Part shown: positions 49,634 through 58,790 of the stretch, one piece after another
Layout: each line of letters opens with the position of its first letter
Position numbering within the stretch: position 1 is the first letter of the stretch
Assembly: GCA_026129185.1 (NCBI GenBank)
Contig: JAHCIO010000001.1
Coordinates: 124,001-188,000, forward strand
Source of the DNA: Promineifilum sp019695075
GTDB taxonomy: Bacteria; Chloroflexota; Anaerolineae; Promineifilales; Promineifilaceae
Length of the DNA: 64,000 nt
Reading direction: 5' to 3'
The notes under the pieces: model-generated
Told to the model about the DNA's origin: nothing
The model's database searches: none
Seen by the model: only the letters and a program-made list of their open reading frames with translations
Translations under genes and position numbers: made by a program

Positions 49634-50644
49634 ATGAACATCGCGGCGAACTTCCCCCCAGACGGTTCTGGCGTCACGTTTGTGTCCACCGGCCGCCTAC
49701 CCATGTCGGAGATGGTGCAGGCGCTGGTCGATGAGGCCCACGCCCGCTTCAAGGACAACGAAGAGGGCAAGAACGCCTCGCACTACCCGGCGCTGGCCCT
49801 TGTGCCCAGCGATCTGTTCGGGATCTGCATCACCGGCGTCGGCGGGCAGGAGTTCGTGGCCGGCGATGTGGACACCGACTTCACGATCATGAGCGTGGCC
49901 AAGCCGTTTACTCTGGCGCTGGTGTGCGAAGTGTTGGGCGCGGACGAGGTGCGGCATAAGGTCGGCCTGAATCCCACCGGCTTGCCATTCAACTCCATCA
50001 AGGCCATCGAGCTGCACCCCAACCGCATGACCAACCCGATGGTCAATCCGGGCGCGTTGGCGACGGTCAGCCTGGTTCCCGGACAGACGGCCGAGGACAA
50101 GTGGCGCTTCATCCACGAGGGCCTGTCGCGCTTTGCCGGGCGAACGCTGGCCGTTAACGAAGAAATGTATGCTTCGGCCACGGCGTCCAACTCGCGCAAC
50201 CGGGGCATCTCGCGCATTCTCTACGACTATGGGCGGCTGTACTTCGACCCGGAAGAGACGACCGATCTCTACACCCGCCAATCGTCGCTCGACGTGACGG
50301 CGCACGATCTGGGGCTGATGGCGGCGACGCTGGCCAACGGCGGGGTCAACCCGCACACGCAAGAGCGCATCATCGGTCCCGATCACTGCCAGCACGTCCT
50401 GGCCGTCATGGCCATGTCGGGGATGTACGACGCCTCCGGCGACTGGCTGTTCGACATCGGCCTGCCGGCCAAGAGCGGCGTTGGCGGCGGGATCATCACC
50501 GTCGCCCCCGGGAAAGGCGGCATGTGTACGTTCGCCCCGCGGCTCGACGCCGCCGGTAACAGCGTCAAGGGGCAACTGGTGGCCCATTTTCTTTCGAGCC
50601 GCTTGGGGATGAACCTGTTTGCTTCGGCCGCCGCGGCGGCGTGA
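49634..50644 (+). CDS. glsA: Glutaminase
   Basis: The 336-residue protein hydrolyses glutamine to glutamate and ammonia. It has the serine-dependent beta-lactamase-like site 'FTIMSVAKPFTLAL' (Ser-x-x-Lys), 'NPMVNPGALATVSL', 'ASNSRNRG' and the late 'GLPAKSGVGGGI', all glutaminase A signatures. 'ggagaagg' stands four bases before the ATG. It stands alone, divergent from the VIT-like gene. Confidence 0.96.
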   Translation: MNIAANFPPDGSGVTFVSTGRLPMSEMVQALVDEAHARFKDNEEGKNASHYPALALVPSDLFGICITGVGGQEFVAGDVDTDFTIMSVAKPFTLALVCEVLGADEVRHKVGLNPTGLPFNSIKAIELHPNRMTNPMVNPGALATVSLVPGQTAEDKWRFIHEGLSRFAGRTLAVNEEMYASATASNSRNRGISRILYDYGRLYFDPEETTDLYTRQSSLDVTAHDLGLMAATLANGGVNPHTQERIIGPDHCQHVLAVMAMSGMYDASGDWLFDIGLPAKSGVGGGIITVAPGKGGMCTFAPRLDAAGNSVKGQLVAHFLSSRLGMNLFASAAAAA

Positions 50645-50730
50645 GTCTCGCTGCGGCGGGAGGGCCGGCCGGTCGTTGGCCTGTTCGCGTCGCGGCGCTG
50701 GCCACGACGCGAACAGACCATTGGCGATGA

Positions 50731-52431
50731 CTAGCGCTTCCGCCGGCGCGCGGCCATCTGCGCCCGAGTTTCGGGAGTCTGGCGCCGGGCGGCCGGGGCG
50801 GGAGGCGCCCCGCCTTCCGCCGGAATTTCGCCCGGCGTGTAGTTGGGCAAGCTGAAGGACGGCACAATGGCCAGCAGCGCCAGCCCGGCCAGAATCAGGA
50901 ACGACGCCCGCAGCGCCCGCACGCGGGCGTCTTCGTTGATGGCCACGGCCGTGGCCACTTGTTCGTCGGTAGCCGTCGTCTCGCCCAGCACCGCCTCCAG
51001 TTGGGTGTTGCTGATGAAGTTGACCTGATCGAGATTGACTTGCCGTTGCAGCGAGCGCGGCAGGTTCGATTGGCCAATGGCGGTGGTGACGATCAGACTC
51101 AGCAGGCCGACGGCGACGACGCCGGCGAAGGCCGTGCCGACAGCTGTGGAGAGATTGTTGGCTACCCCGCGCAGCGCGCCCACATCGCCGGCCAGTTCCT
51201 TGGGCGACGACGTGACCATGATATTGAATAGCAGTGTCAGCAGCGAGCCTTCGCCCAGGCCGACGATGATGAGGGCCAGGATGACCAGCGGCGTGCCCCA
51301 GTCGTGGCGCACGGTGAAGGACAGGATGACCAGGCCGATGGCCACCAGCACGAAGGCGACGATGGCGATCATGCGCGGCGACAGGCGCTGGTAGAACCGG
51401 ACAATGAAGATGGCCGATAGGGCAATTGACAGCGTGTAGGGCACGACCGCCACGGCCGTGAACAGAGTCGTCTGTCCCTGCACAATCTGGATGTAGAGCG
51501 GGATCAGGAAGTTGATCGCCGGCCCCAGACCGCCGATGACCAGCAGGGCGGCGACGGCCGAGCGCTCATAGGTCGAATCGAGCACCTCCAGCGACAGCAA
51601 GGGCATGTGGCCGACCTGCGCGCGCATGTGCGACCAGGCGAAGAACGCCTGCAACAGCACCACACCGCCGAGGATCATGATCGGCGCCGGCGACAGCCCG
51701 GCCACGTTGAACGGTGCTGTTGACTTGGCCATCAACAGCCCCCAGTTATTCAGGTTGTTGAAGCCCAGGCTCAGCAGGATGATGCCGATGGCGGCCATGC
51801 CCGCGCCCATGCCGTCGATCTTGATGTCCTTCTGCCGCGGGATGGACTTCAGGCGGAAGCTGAGCAGGAAGACGACCAGCGACAGGAAGAACAGAATGGC
51901 GAAGGAGTAGCGCCAGCTCAGCGCCGTGCCCAGGAAGCCGGCGATGAAGAAGGCCAGCGCGCCGGAGATAGCCGGCGTGGCCGCCAGGATGCCCAGCGCT
52001 TGCGCCTGCTGCTTGCCGTGATAGTTGGCGGCGATGAGCACGACCAGCGTGGGCACGAGCGCCGCCGCGGCCAGCCCGGCCAACGCCTGGGCCAGGTTCA
52101 TGCCGTTGGCGTCGCGGCTGAGGGCCATGATGCCCATGGCCACACCGTGGGCCAACGCCGTCAGTTGAAATACCAGCCGCGCGCCGAACATCTTGCCGAG
52201 CTTGGAGCCGACCATGACAAAGGCGGCCACGAACAGCGAGTAGACGACCAGCGCCGTGCCCACGCTGGTGGCGGGGATGCCGAGTTGCTCCACGATCGGC
52301 CCCATGGAGACGGGAATGGCGTTGACGTTGAACGCCATTTGCAGTTGCGCCAGGACGAGGATGGCCATCGGCAGCCACGATTCGCCCTGGGCAACGGCCG
52401 CCGGCTTGGGGGTAGTGAGTTGTTTGCTCAT
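50731..52431 (-). CDS. MFS transporter, DHA2/EmrB-QacA type
   Basis: The 566-residue protein has about 14 membrane helices with the drug-efflux opening 'LAQLQMAFNVNAIPVSMGPI' and the motif A-like 'GSKLGKMFGARLVFQLTALA'. A soluble loop before the last helix carries charged residues, and the tail is Pro/Arg-rich. It should export a drug or metabolite using the proton gradient. It follows peptidase T by 33 bases. Confidence 0.9.
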   Translation of the reverse strand: MSKQLTTPKPAAVAQGESWLPMAILVLAQLQMAFNVNAIPVSMGPIVEQLGIPATSVGTALVVYSLFVAAFVMVGSKLGKMFGARLVFQLTALAHGVAMGIMALSRDANGMNLAQALAGLAAAALVPTLVVLIAANYHGKQQAQALGILAATPAISGALAFFIAGFLGTALSWRYSFAILFFLSLVVFLLSFRLKSIPRQKDIKIDGMGAGMAAIGIILLSLGFNNLNNWGLLMAKSTAPFNVAGLSPAPIMILGGVVLLQAFFAWSHMRAQVGHMPLLSLEVLDSTYERSAVAALLVIGGLGPAINFLIPLYIQIVQGQTTLFTAVAVVPYTLSIALSAIFIVRFYQRLSPRMIAIVAFVLVAIGLVILSFTVRHDWGTPLVILALIIVGLGEGSLLTLLFNIMVTSSPKELAGDVGALRGVANNLSTAVGTAFAGVVAVGLLSLIVTTAIGQSNLPRSLQRQVNLDQVNFISNTQLEAVLGETTATDEQVATAVAINEDARVRALRASFLILAGLALLAIVPSFSLPNYTPGEIPAEGGAPPAPAARRQTPETRAQMAARRRKR

Positions 52432-52464
52432 AGTCTTCGTCGATGCTCCCGGAGCGGCGCGGGC

Positions 52465-53712
52465 CTAGCCGTTCGTCGCCCACATCTGCGCCAACTGGAC
52501 GCACATCTCCGCGGCCAGGGCCATGTCCTGGACGCTGACCCACTCCAGCGGGCCGTGGATGTTCTGCATGCCGGTGAAGAGGTTGGGCGTCGGCACACCC
52601 TTCTCGGTCAGGCGCGAGCCGTCCGTGCCCCCGCGAATGGGGTAGAAGTAGTGTTCGATGCCCGCCGCGGCGTAGGCCTTGACGGCCATGTCCACCGGGC
52701 GCATGTCGTTTTCCAGCCAGTAGCGCATATTGCGATATTGCGGGATGACTTCACAGGTGATGTGGGCGCGTGGCTCGGTGGCCCCGATGGCGGCGCAGAC
52801 CTGCTGGATCAGCGCCCCCTGGCGCTCCATCTCAGCCATCTCGAAGTCGCGCAGGATGAAGTGCAACTCGGCCGCCGCCGCCGTGCCGCTCATGGCGTAG
52901 AGGTGGATGAACCCCTGGCGGCCTTCGGTCGTCTCCGGCGTCAGCGTCACCTGGGGCATGGTATCGACGATCTTGGCCGCCAGGTGCAGCGCGTTGACCA
53001 GCTTGTCCTTGGCCCAGCCGGGGTGGATCGACACACCCTGGACACGGACGACGGCCCGGTCGGCCGAGAACGTCTCGTAGACCAGTTCGCCGCGATGCGC
53101 GCCGTCGAGCGTGTAGCCGAACTTGGCCCCCAGGTCGTCCGGCAGATCGGCGTGGACGCCGTGGCCGATCTCCTCGTCGGGCGTAAAGCCGATGCGGATG
53201 GGGCCGTGGGCGATTTCGGGATGCTTCAGCAGATAGCCGGCGGCGGCCATAATGATGGCCACGCCCGCTTTGTCGTCGGCCCCCAGCAGCGTGGTGCCGC
53301 TGGCGGTCACGATGTCGTCGCCGATGCGATCCTTCAGGTAGGGCGAGTTCTCATAGGTGAGAACCTGTTCCGGGTCGTCGGGCAGGGGAATGGGGCCGCC
53401 CTGATAGTGGCGGTGGACGATGGGCTTGATGCCCGCGCCACTGAAGGCCGGACTGGTGTCCACGTGGGCCAGCAGGGCGATGGTCGTCACGTCCTGGGCC
53501 ACGGTGGCCGGAATGGTCGCCAGAACCGCGCCATACTCGGTCAGGCGCACGTCTTGCGCGCCAATCTCTTTCAGTTCGTCAACGAGCAGGTTCAGCAGGT
53601 CGTACTGCCGCTCCGTGCTGGGCGAAGTGGGCGAGGATTCGTCGGCCGTGGTGTCGATCTGGACGTAGCGTACCAGGCGCTCCTCGACCTCGCGTTCGAA
53701 ATTCATGGTCAT
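52465..53712 (-). CDS. pepT: Peptidase T (tripeptide aminopeptidase)
   Basis: ATG at 53710-53712 with 'tgagg' five bases upstream is chosen. The frame is open further, but that part is read through palindromic repeats ('TGWQPVLH') and is not protein-like. The 415-residue M20 enzyme shows the metal ligands in 'LLAHVDTSP', 'LLGADDKAG' and 'FTPDEEIGHG', and 'SIHPGWAKDKLVNA' of the lid domain. It releases N-terminal residues from tripeptides. It is grouped with an AbgT-type transporter and an M20 dipeptidase on the same strand. Confidence 0.93.
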   Translation of the reverse strand: MTMNFEREVEERLVRYVQIDTTADESSPTSPSTERQYDLLNLLVDELKEIGAQDVRLTEYGAVLATIPATVAQDVTTIALLAHVDTSPAFSGAGIKPIVHRHYQGGPIPLPDDPEQVLTYENSPYLKDRIGDDIVTASGTTLLGADDKAGVAIIMAAAGYLLKHPEIAHGPIRIGFTPDEEIGHGVHADLPDDLGAKFGYTLDGAHRGELVYETFSADRAVVRVQGVSIHPGWAKDKLVNALHLAAKIVDTMPQVTLTPETTEGRQGFIHLYAMSGTAAAAELHFILRDFEMAEMERQGALIQQVCAAIGATEPRAHITCEVIPQYRNMRYWLENDMRPVDMAVKAYAAAGIEHYFYPIRGGTDGSRLTEKGVPTPNLFTGMQNIHGPLEWVSVQDMALAAEMCVQLAQMWATNG

Positions 53713-53729
53713 GATTGCCTCATTGTCAT

Positions 53730-53827
53730 GTAGGACGGGTTGCCAACCCGTCCTACAACGTTCGCATATGTTGTGTAGGACGGGTTGGCAACCCGTCGAT
53801 GTAAGACGGGTTGCCAACCCGTCCTAC
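53730..53827. repeat. Three copies of a 27-bp palindromic repeat
   Basis: GTAGGACGGGTTGCCAACCC is the head of a 27-bp palindrome (12-bp arms, 3-base loop). Copies lie at 53730-53756, 53775-53797 (right arm decayed) and 53801-53827. They fill the gap between the AbgT-type gene and pepT and may attenuate readthrough. The family differs in sequence from the one at 28534-28608. Confidence 0.9.
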
Positions 53828-53832
53828 AACTG

Positions 53833-55464
53833 TTAGACGCCTACCGGATAGCCCGGCCCCAGCGGAATGCCGAGGACGTACCACAGAATGAACAGGATGA
53901 TCCAGGCCACGGCCAGGATCAGCGTGTAGGGCAGCATCAGGGCGATGATCGTGCCGATGCCGGTGTCCTTCTTGTAGCGTTGGGCCACGGTCAGGATGAA
54001 GGGCAGGTAGACCATCAGCGGCGTGATGACGTTCATGGGCGAGTCGCCGACGCGATAGGCGGCCAGCACCGTCTGCGGCGCGGTGCCCAGGCGCATGAAC
54101 AGGGGCACGAAGATGGGCGCGAAGATGGCCCACTTGGGCATTGAGCCGGGGATGATGATGTCCAGCAACATAATCACAACGATGAAGCCGATCAGCAGCG
54201 GGATGGCGCTGATGTTGGCCTGCTCCAGGAAGCCGGCCAGAGCCACGGCGATCACGTTGGGCATGTTGCTGAAGTTGAAGTAGGCGATGAACTGGCTGAT
54301 CATCAACAGCATGAAGACCAGACCGGCCAGACCGGAGAAGGTCTTGGTGACGGCGGCAATGACCTGATTGGCCTTGGTCATCGTCTGTGCCCCCCGACCG
54401 TAGGCGATGCCGGCGATCAGGAAGAGGATGGTGATGATGAACAGCAGCGCGTCCATGAAGGGCGTCGCGCCGATGATGTCTCCCGTCGCCGGATCGCGCA
54501 GCGGCGCGCCGGACGGCAGCGTCAGCAGGGCGATGAAGACGACGTAGATCAGGACGGCGATACCGGCATAGCGCATGCCGCGCGCTTCGCCGGCGGGGTC
54601 GTGGGTGGCCGCCTCGCCCGCTTCGGCCTCGCCGGCGTCATACTTGCCCAGGCGCGGCTCAATGATGCGGTCGGTAATGAGTGCGGCGACGATGCTCAGG
54701 ATCAGCGACGAAGCGATCTGGAAGTAGAAGTTGGACACCAGGGTGAGGGGCGCGCCGCCGCCCAGGGCCGCGGCCTCATTGGTGATCTCGGTCAGCATCG
54801 CGTCGAGCGGCGTGACCAGGATATTGACGGCGAAGATGGCGCTGACGCCGCCGTAGGCCGCGGCCACGCCGGCCAGCGGGTGGCGCTTGACGCTCAGGAA
54901 GGCGGCCGCGCCCAGTGGAATCAGAATCAGGTAGCCGGCGTCGGTGGCCACGCTCGATAGCACGCCGACGAAGATGATGATGAACGACAGCAACCAGCGC
55001 GGCGAGACGGCCACGAGCTTGCGGATGAGCGCGGCCATCAGCCCCGCCTCCTCGGCCACGCCCGCGCCCATCATGGCGATGAAGACCACGGCCACCACGC
55101 TGAAGCCGGCGAAGTTGGAGACAAACGAGGTGAAGATGAAGCGGATGCCCTCCACCGTCAGTAGGCTGCGAATGGAAATGGTCTGCTCCTGAATCTCGAA
55201 GTCCGTGTCAAACGGTTCGTCGGGCAGGAGTTCCTGCGCTTCGGAGCTATCGCTGTAGAAATCAGGGTCGCCTTCCTGAGACACAGGCACGGCGATCTGC
55301 TCGGTGACGCTGACATTGGCCCAGTCGAGAATTGCCGACAGGACGATGACGCCGATGATCAGGTAAAGGAACATCAGCACGGGGTGGGGAACCTTGTTGC
55401 CAATTCGCTCGATGGCCCCCAGCCATCCACCCGACTTCTTGGGTTCCGCGACGTTTGCTGACAT
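53833..55464 (-). CDS. AbgT-family transporter
   Basis: ATG at 55462-55464 with 'ggaggag' upstream is chosen. The 543-residue protein has the AbgT signatures 'GAIERIGNKVPHPVLMFLYL' at the start, 'GAGVAEEAGLMAALIRKLV', 'GVLSSVATDAGYLILIPL' and late 'IPGSMPKWAIFAPIFVPLF', with about 11 helices. Family members carry p-aminobenzoyl-glutamate or act as sulfonamide exporters. Its place between pepT and an M20 dipeptidase points to a small peptide-like substrate. Confidence 0.92.
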   Translation of the reverse strand: MSANVAEPKKSGGWLGAIERIGNKVPHPVLMFLYLIIGVIVLSAILDWANVSVTEQIAVPVSQEGDPDFYSDSSEAQELLPDEPFDTDFEIQEQTISIRSLLTVEGIRFIFTSFVSNFAGFSVVAVVFIAMMGAGVAEEAGLMAALIRKLVAVSPRWLLSFIIIFVGVLSSVATDAGYLILIPLGAAAFLSVKRHPLAGVAAAYGGVSAIFAVNILVTPLDAMLTEITNEAAALGGGAPLTLVSNFYFQIASSLILSIVAALITDRIIEPRLGKYDAGEAEAGEAATHDPAGEARGMRYAGIAVLIYVVFIALLTLPSGAPLRDPATGDIIGATPFMDALLFIITILFLIAGIAYGRGAQTMTKANQVIAAVTKTFSGLAGLVFMLLMISQFIAYFNFSNMPNVIAVALAGFLEQANISAIPLLIGFIVVIMLLDIIIPGSMPKWAIFAPIFVPLFMRLGTAPQTVLAAYRVGDSPMNVITPLMVYLPFILTVAQRYKKDTGIGTIIALMLPYTLILAVAWIILFILWYVLGIPLGPGYPVGV

Positions 55465-55516
55465 GAATAAACTCCTCCAGATATTCTCGCGCGAACGAAT
55501 GATTAATGACCTGGCG

Positions 55517-56899
55517 CTAACCGGCGGCCAGCTCCTCCAGGTAGACAATAGCCGTCTCGATGCCCCGATGGAACATCTCGATGCTAAAGCGCTCATTGGG
55601 CGAATGCAGACCGTCGTCGTCCAGGCCGTAGCCCATCATGACGACGGGAATGTCCATCAGGTCGGCGATCTCGGCCACGACGGGGATGCTGCCGCCGCCG
55701 CGGGTGAAGATGGGCTTCACGCCCCAGCCTTTCTCATAGGCGCGGGCCGCGGCCTGCATCTCCGGGATGTCGAAGGGGAAGAGGGCCGCCTTGCCGGTGG
55801 TCAGCAGCCGGACGTCGACCTTGACCGTCGGCGGGGTGATGGACTCGATGTAGCTCTTGAGCAGATCGAAGATCTTGTGCGCGTCCTGGTTGCCCACCAG
55901 ACGCGAACTGATCTTGCAGCCGGCTTTGGCCGGGATGATGGTCTTGGGGCCGGGGCCGCTCCAGCCGCTCCACATGCCGTTGATGTCCAGCGTCGGCCGG
56001 GCGGAGATGCGCTCGCGGATGTTGTAGTTGGCGTCGCCCCAGACCGCGGGCACGCCTGTGGACTGCTTGTATTGCGCCTCGGTCAGATCGGTCTTGGCGA
56101 TCATCTCGCGCTCCTCCGGCGTCAGGGGCACGACATCATCGTAGAAGCCGGGGATGGCGATGGTGTTGTCGGGGTTGTAGAGCTGGGCCAGAATCTGAAC
56201 GAGGGCGACGGCCGGGTTGTGCGCCGCGCCGCCCCACAGGCCGCTATGCAGGTCGTCGGTCGGGCCTTCGACATCGATCTCGGCGTAGGTCATGCCGCGC
56301 AGGCTGTGGAGGATGGCCGGTTCGTCGATGCTGCGCATGGAGGAGTCGCTGATGACGCAGACGTCGGCACGCAGCAGTTCCAGGTGCTCTTTCAGGAACG
56401 GCACCAGGTTGGGCGAGGAGACTTCCTCTTCGCCCTCAATGAGCATCTTGACGTTGACCGGCGCGTGGCCGGCCGTCTTCAGGTACGACTCCAACGCCTT
56501 GACGTGGATGAAGAGCTGGCCCTTGTCGTCGGTCGCGCCGCGGGCATAGATCTTGCCGTCTTTCTCGACCGGCTCGAAGGGATCGGTGTGCCAGCCGTCT
56601 TCCATCAGGGCCGGGACGACGTCGTAGTGGCCGTAGACGAGGACGGTCGGCTTATCCGGCCCGGCCCCGGTCCATTCGCCATAGACGACCGGGTGGCCGG
56701 CCGTCTCCATGACGGCCACTTTGTCCAGCCCCAGGCTCTCGAAGTGGTCGGCCAGCCACTCGGCCATGCGCCGGACGTCGCCGGCGTGGGCGGGGTCGGC
56801 GCTGAGGCTGGGGATGCGCAACATCTCATGTAGTTCCTGGCGGAACTGCTCGCCGTGGGCGCGGGCATACTCGCGGGCAGTATCGCTGATTTGTGTCAT
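55517..56899 (-). CDS. M20 family dipeptidase
   Basis: ATG at 56897-56899 starts a 460-residue M20 metallopeptidase with zinc ligands in 'VYGHYDVVP', 'RGATDDKGQ' and 'IEGEEEVSS', and the dimerisation/lid block 'DLHSGLWGGAAHNPA'. It belongs to the group containing Xaa-His dipeptidases and carnosinase-like enzymes. 'aaggag' lies 11 bases before the ATG. It is the first gene of the peptide-use group. Confidence 0.93.
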   Translation of the reverse strand: MTQISDTAREYARAHGEQFRQELHEMLRIPSLSADPAHAGDVRRMAEWLADHFESLGLDKVAVMETAGHPVVYGEWTGAGPDKPTVLVYGHYDVVPALMEDGWHTDPFEPVEKDGKIYARGATDDKGQLFIHVKALESYLKTAGHAPVNVKMLIEGEEEVSSPNLVPFLKEHLELLRADVCVISDSSMRSIDEPAILHSLRGMTYAEIDVEGPTDDLHSGLWGGAAHNPAVALVQILAQLYNPDNTIAIPGFYDDVVPLTPEEREMIAKTDLTEAQYKQSTGVPAVWGDANYNIRERISARPTLDINGMWSGWSGPGPKTIIPAKAGCKISSRLVGNQDAHKIFDLLKSYIESITPPTVKVDVRLLTTGKAALFPFDIPEMQAAARAYEKGWGVKPIFTRGGGSIPVVAEIADLMDIPVVMMGYGLDDDGLHSPNERFSIEMFHRGIETAIVYLEELAAG

Positions 56900-57110
56900 A
56901 TCTTGGTGTGCTCCTTTGACTCGTCTGACAATCAATCTTCTGTCCACATAGGTCAAATGATCGCCGCCGAACTGTCGGAAACGCCGATAGATGAGGTTAT
57001 TGTCTAAGATTTCTACTGGCCGTCAATAGCCATATTGTGGACTTTTTCTACTAAATCGTATCGGCGCAGCATGATGGCTCTTCCCGTGATCGACCCGGGG
57101 CCGGCCGACG

Positions 57111-57145
57111 AAAACGGCCGGAGCGACTGGTTATCGCTCCGGCCG
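57111..57145 (-). terminator. Intrinsic terminator of malQ
   Basis: A 12-bp stem (57115-57126 with 57134-57145) and 7-base loop is followed on the minus strand by TTTT. It lies just past the malQ stop. The remaining gap to 56900 holds no gene. Confidence 0.8.
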
Positions 57146-57168
57146 CGGCCGTATTGTTCGCGTGCGGG

Positions 57169-58725
57169 CTACGCGACCGCAGCCGTCTCAATCTCCTCTG
57201 TTTCTTCCGGCTCTTCCGGCACGCGGCCGTAGAGCCTGGCCAGCTCGCCCAGGCCCACGGCAATGCCGGGGGCGCGGGCGGCGAACATCTCGCGCGTATA
57301 GCGCCACTGCCACCAGCCGCCCTCGCGGCCGGGGAAGTTCATGCGCGCCTCGTTGCCCAGCACAAACAGGTCTTGCATCGGGATGATGGCCATGGCTGAC
57401 ACCGAGGCATAGGCCAGCCGGATCAGGTCCCAGACCACATCCTGGCCGCTGACGCGCATGTAGCGCCGGGCGTGGTCGCGCTCGTCTTCGGTGGCGTTCA
57501 GATACCAGCCCAACGTCGTCTCGTTGTCGTGCGTGCCGGTGTAGACCACGGAGTTGGGCACGTAGTTGAACGGCAGGAAGCCGCTGTTGTGTTCGCCGCC
57601 AAAGGCGAACTGGAGGATCTTCATGCCGGGGAACTGGAAGCGGTCGCGCAACTCCTCGACCTCCGGCGTGATCACGCCCAGGTCTTCGGCGATGATGGGC
57701 AGGTCGCCCATTCGCTCCTGGATCGCCTCGAAGAAGGGGATGCCCGGCCCCTTGACCCACTGCCCCTTAATGGCCGTCTCCTCCTCGGCCGGGATTTCCC
57801 AGTAGCCCGCGAAGCCGCGGAAGTGGTCGATGCGGGCGATGTCGGCCTGCACCAGGTTCATGTGGATGCGTTGCGCCCACCAGCCATAGCCGTCGGCGGC
57901 CAGGCGCTCCCAGCGGTAGAGCGGGTTGCCCCAACGCTGGCCGGTCTCGCTAAAGTAGTCCGGCGGCACGCCGGCCACAACTGCGGGCGAGCCGTCCTTG
58001 GCCAGGTAGAACAACTCGGGGTGCGACCAGACGTCGGCGCTATCGTAGGCGACGAAGATGGGAATGTCGCCGATGATGCGGATGCCCTTGCTGTTGGCGT
58101 AGGCCTTCAGCTCCAGCCACTGCTTGTAGAACAGGAATTGCTGGAACTTTTGCAGCTCGACGGTCGCGCCCAGCTCGGCAGCCCAGTGCTTCATGGCCCG
58201 CTTCTGCCGCTTGGCAATGTCGCTCGGCCACTTGTTCCAGACGCCGCCGTCCTGATCCTTGTGGTGATCCTTGAGGGCCATGAACAGGGCGAAGTCGTCG
58301 AGCCAGTAGGCCGTGTTGGCGCAGAAGCCGGCGAACAACTCGCGCTGTTCGGCCGTGCCGTTGGCGCGGAAGTGCTCATAGGCGGCGCGCATCAGCGCGC
58401 CCTTGTACTCGATGACCGGGCCGTAATCGACCTGGGCCGTGGGCAGCGTTGGCGTGGCTTCGACCGCCTCGGCGGGCAGGTAACCCTCGGCCACCAGCCG
58501 GTCGGGGCTGATGAGCAGCGGGTTGCCGGCAAAGGCCGAAAACGACTGGTAGGGCGAGTCGCCGTAGCCGGTGGGGCCGAGCGGCAGCACCTGCCAGAGT
58601 TGCTGCTGGGCCGCCGCCAGGAAATCGACAAACTCATAGGCCCCGTCGCCCAGGTCGCCGATGCCGTAGCGGCTGGGTAAGCTGGTAGGATGGAGCAGGA
58701 CGCCAGCAGAACGGGTGAATTTCAT
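57169..58725 (-). CDS. malQ: 4-alpha-glucanotransferase
   Basis: The 518-residue GH77 enzyme moves segments of alpha-1,4-glucan chains. It shows 'GVLLHPTSLPSRYGIGDLG' at the start, 'ARIDHFRGF' (nucleophile Asp), 'IIAEDLG' (acid/base Glu) and 'YTGTHDNETT'. The length is usual, with a Glu-rich tail. 'aaggag' lies six bases before the ATG, and a triple 9-bp direct repeat 'gtcagtagg' (58741-58767) lies in its leader. It fits with glgA and the GH13 enzyme. Confidence 0.96.
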   Translation of the reverse strand: MKFTRSAGVLLHPTSLPSRYGIGDLGDGAYEFVDFLAAAQQQLWQVLPLGPTGYGDSPYQSFSAFAGNPLLISPDRLVAEGYLPAEAVEATPTLPTAQVDYGPVIEYKGALMRAAYEHFRANGTAEQRELFAGFCANTAYWLDDFALFMALKDHHKDQDGGVWNKWPSDIAKRQKRAMKHWAAELGATVELQKFQQFLFYKQWLELKAYANSKGIRIIGDIPIFVAYDSADVWSHPELFYLAKDGSPAVVAGVPPDYFSETGQRWGNPLYRWERLAADGYGWWAQRIHMNLVQADIARIDHFRGFAGYWEIPAEEETAIKGQWVKGPGIPFFEAIQERMGDLPIIAEDLGVITPEVEELRDRFQFPGMKILQFAFGGEHNSGFLPFNYVPNSVVYTGTHDNETTLGWYLNATEDERDHARRYMRVSGQDVVWDLIRLAYASVSAMAIIPMQDLFVLGNEARMNFPGREGGWWQWRYTREMFAARAPGIAVGLGELARLYGRVPEEPEETEEIETAAVA

Positions 58726-58790
58726 GGAGGTCTCCTTGTTGTCAGTAGGTCAGTAGGTCAGTAGGGCAGTCGCGTTACCCTTCTTAATTC

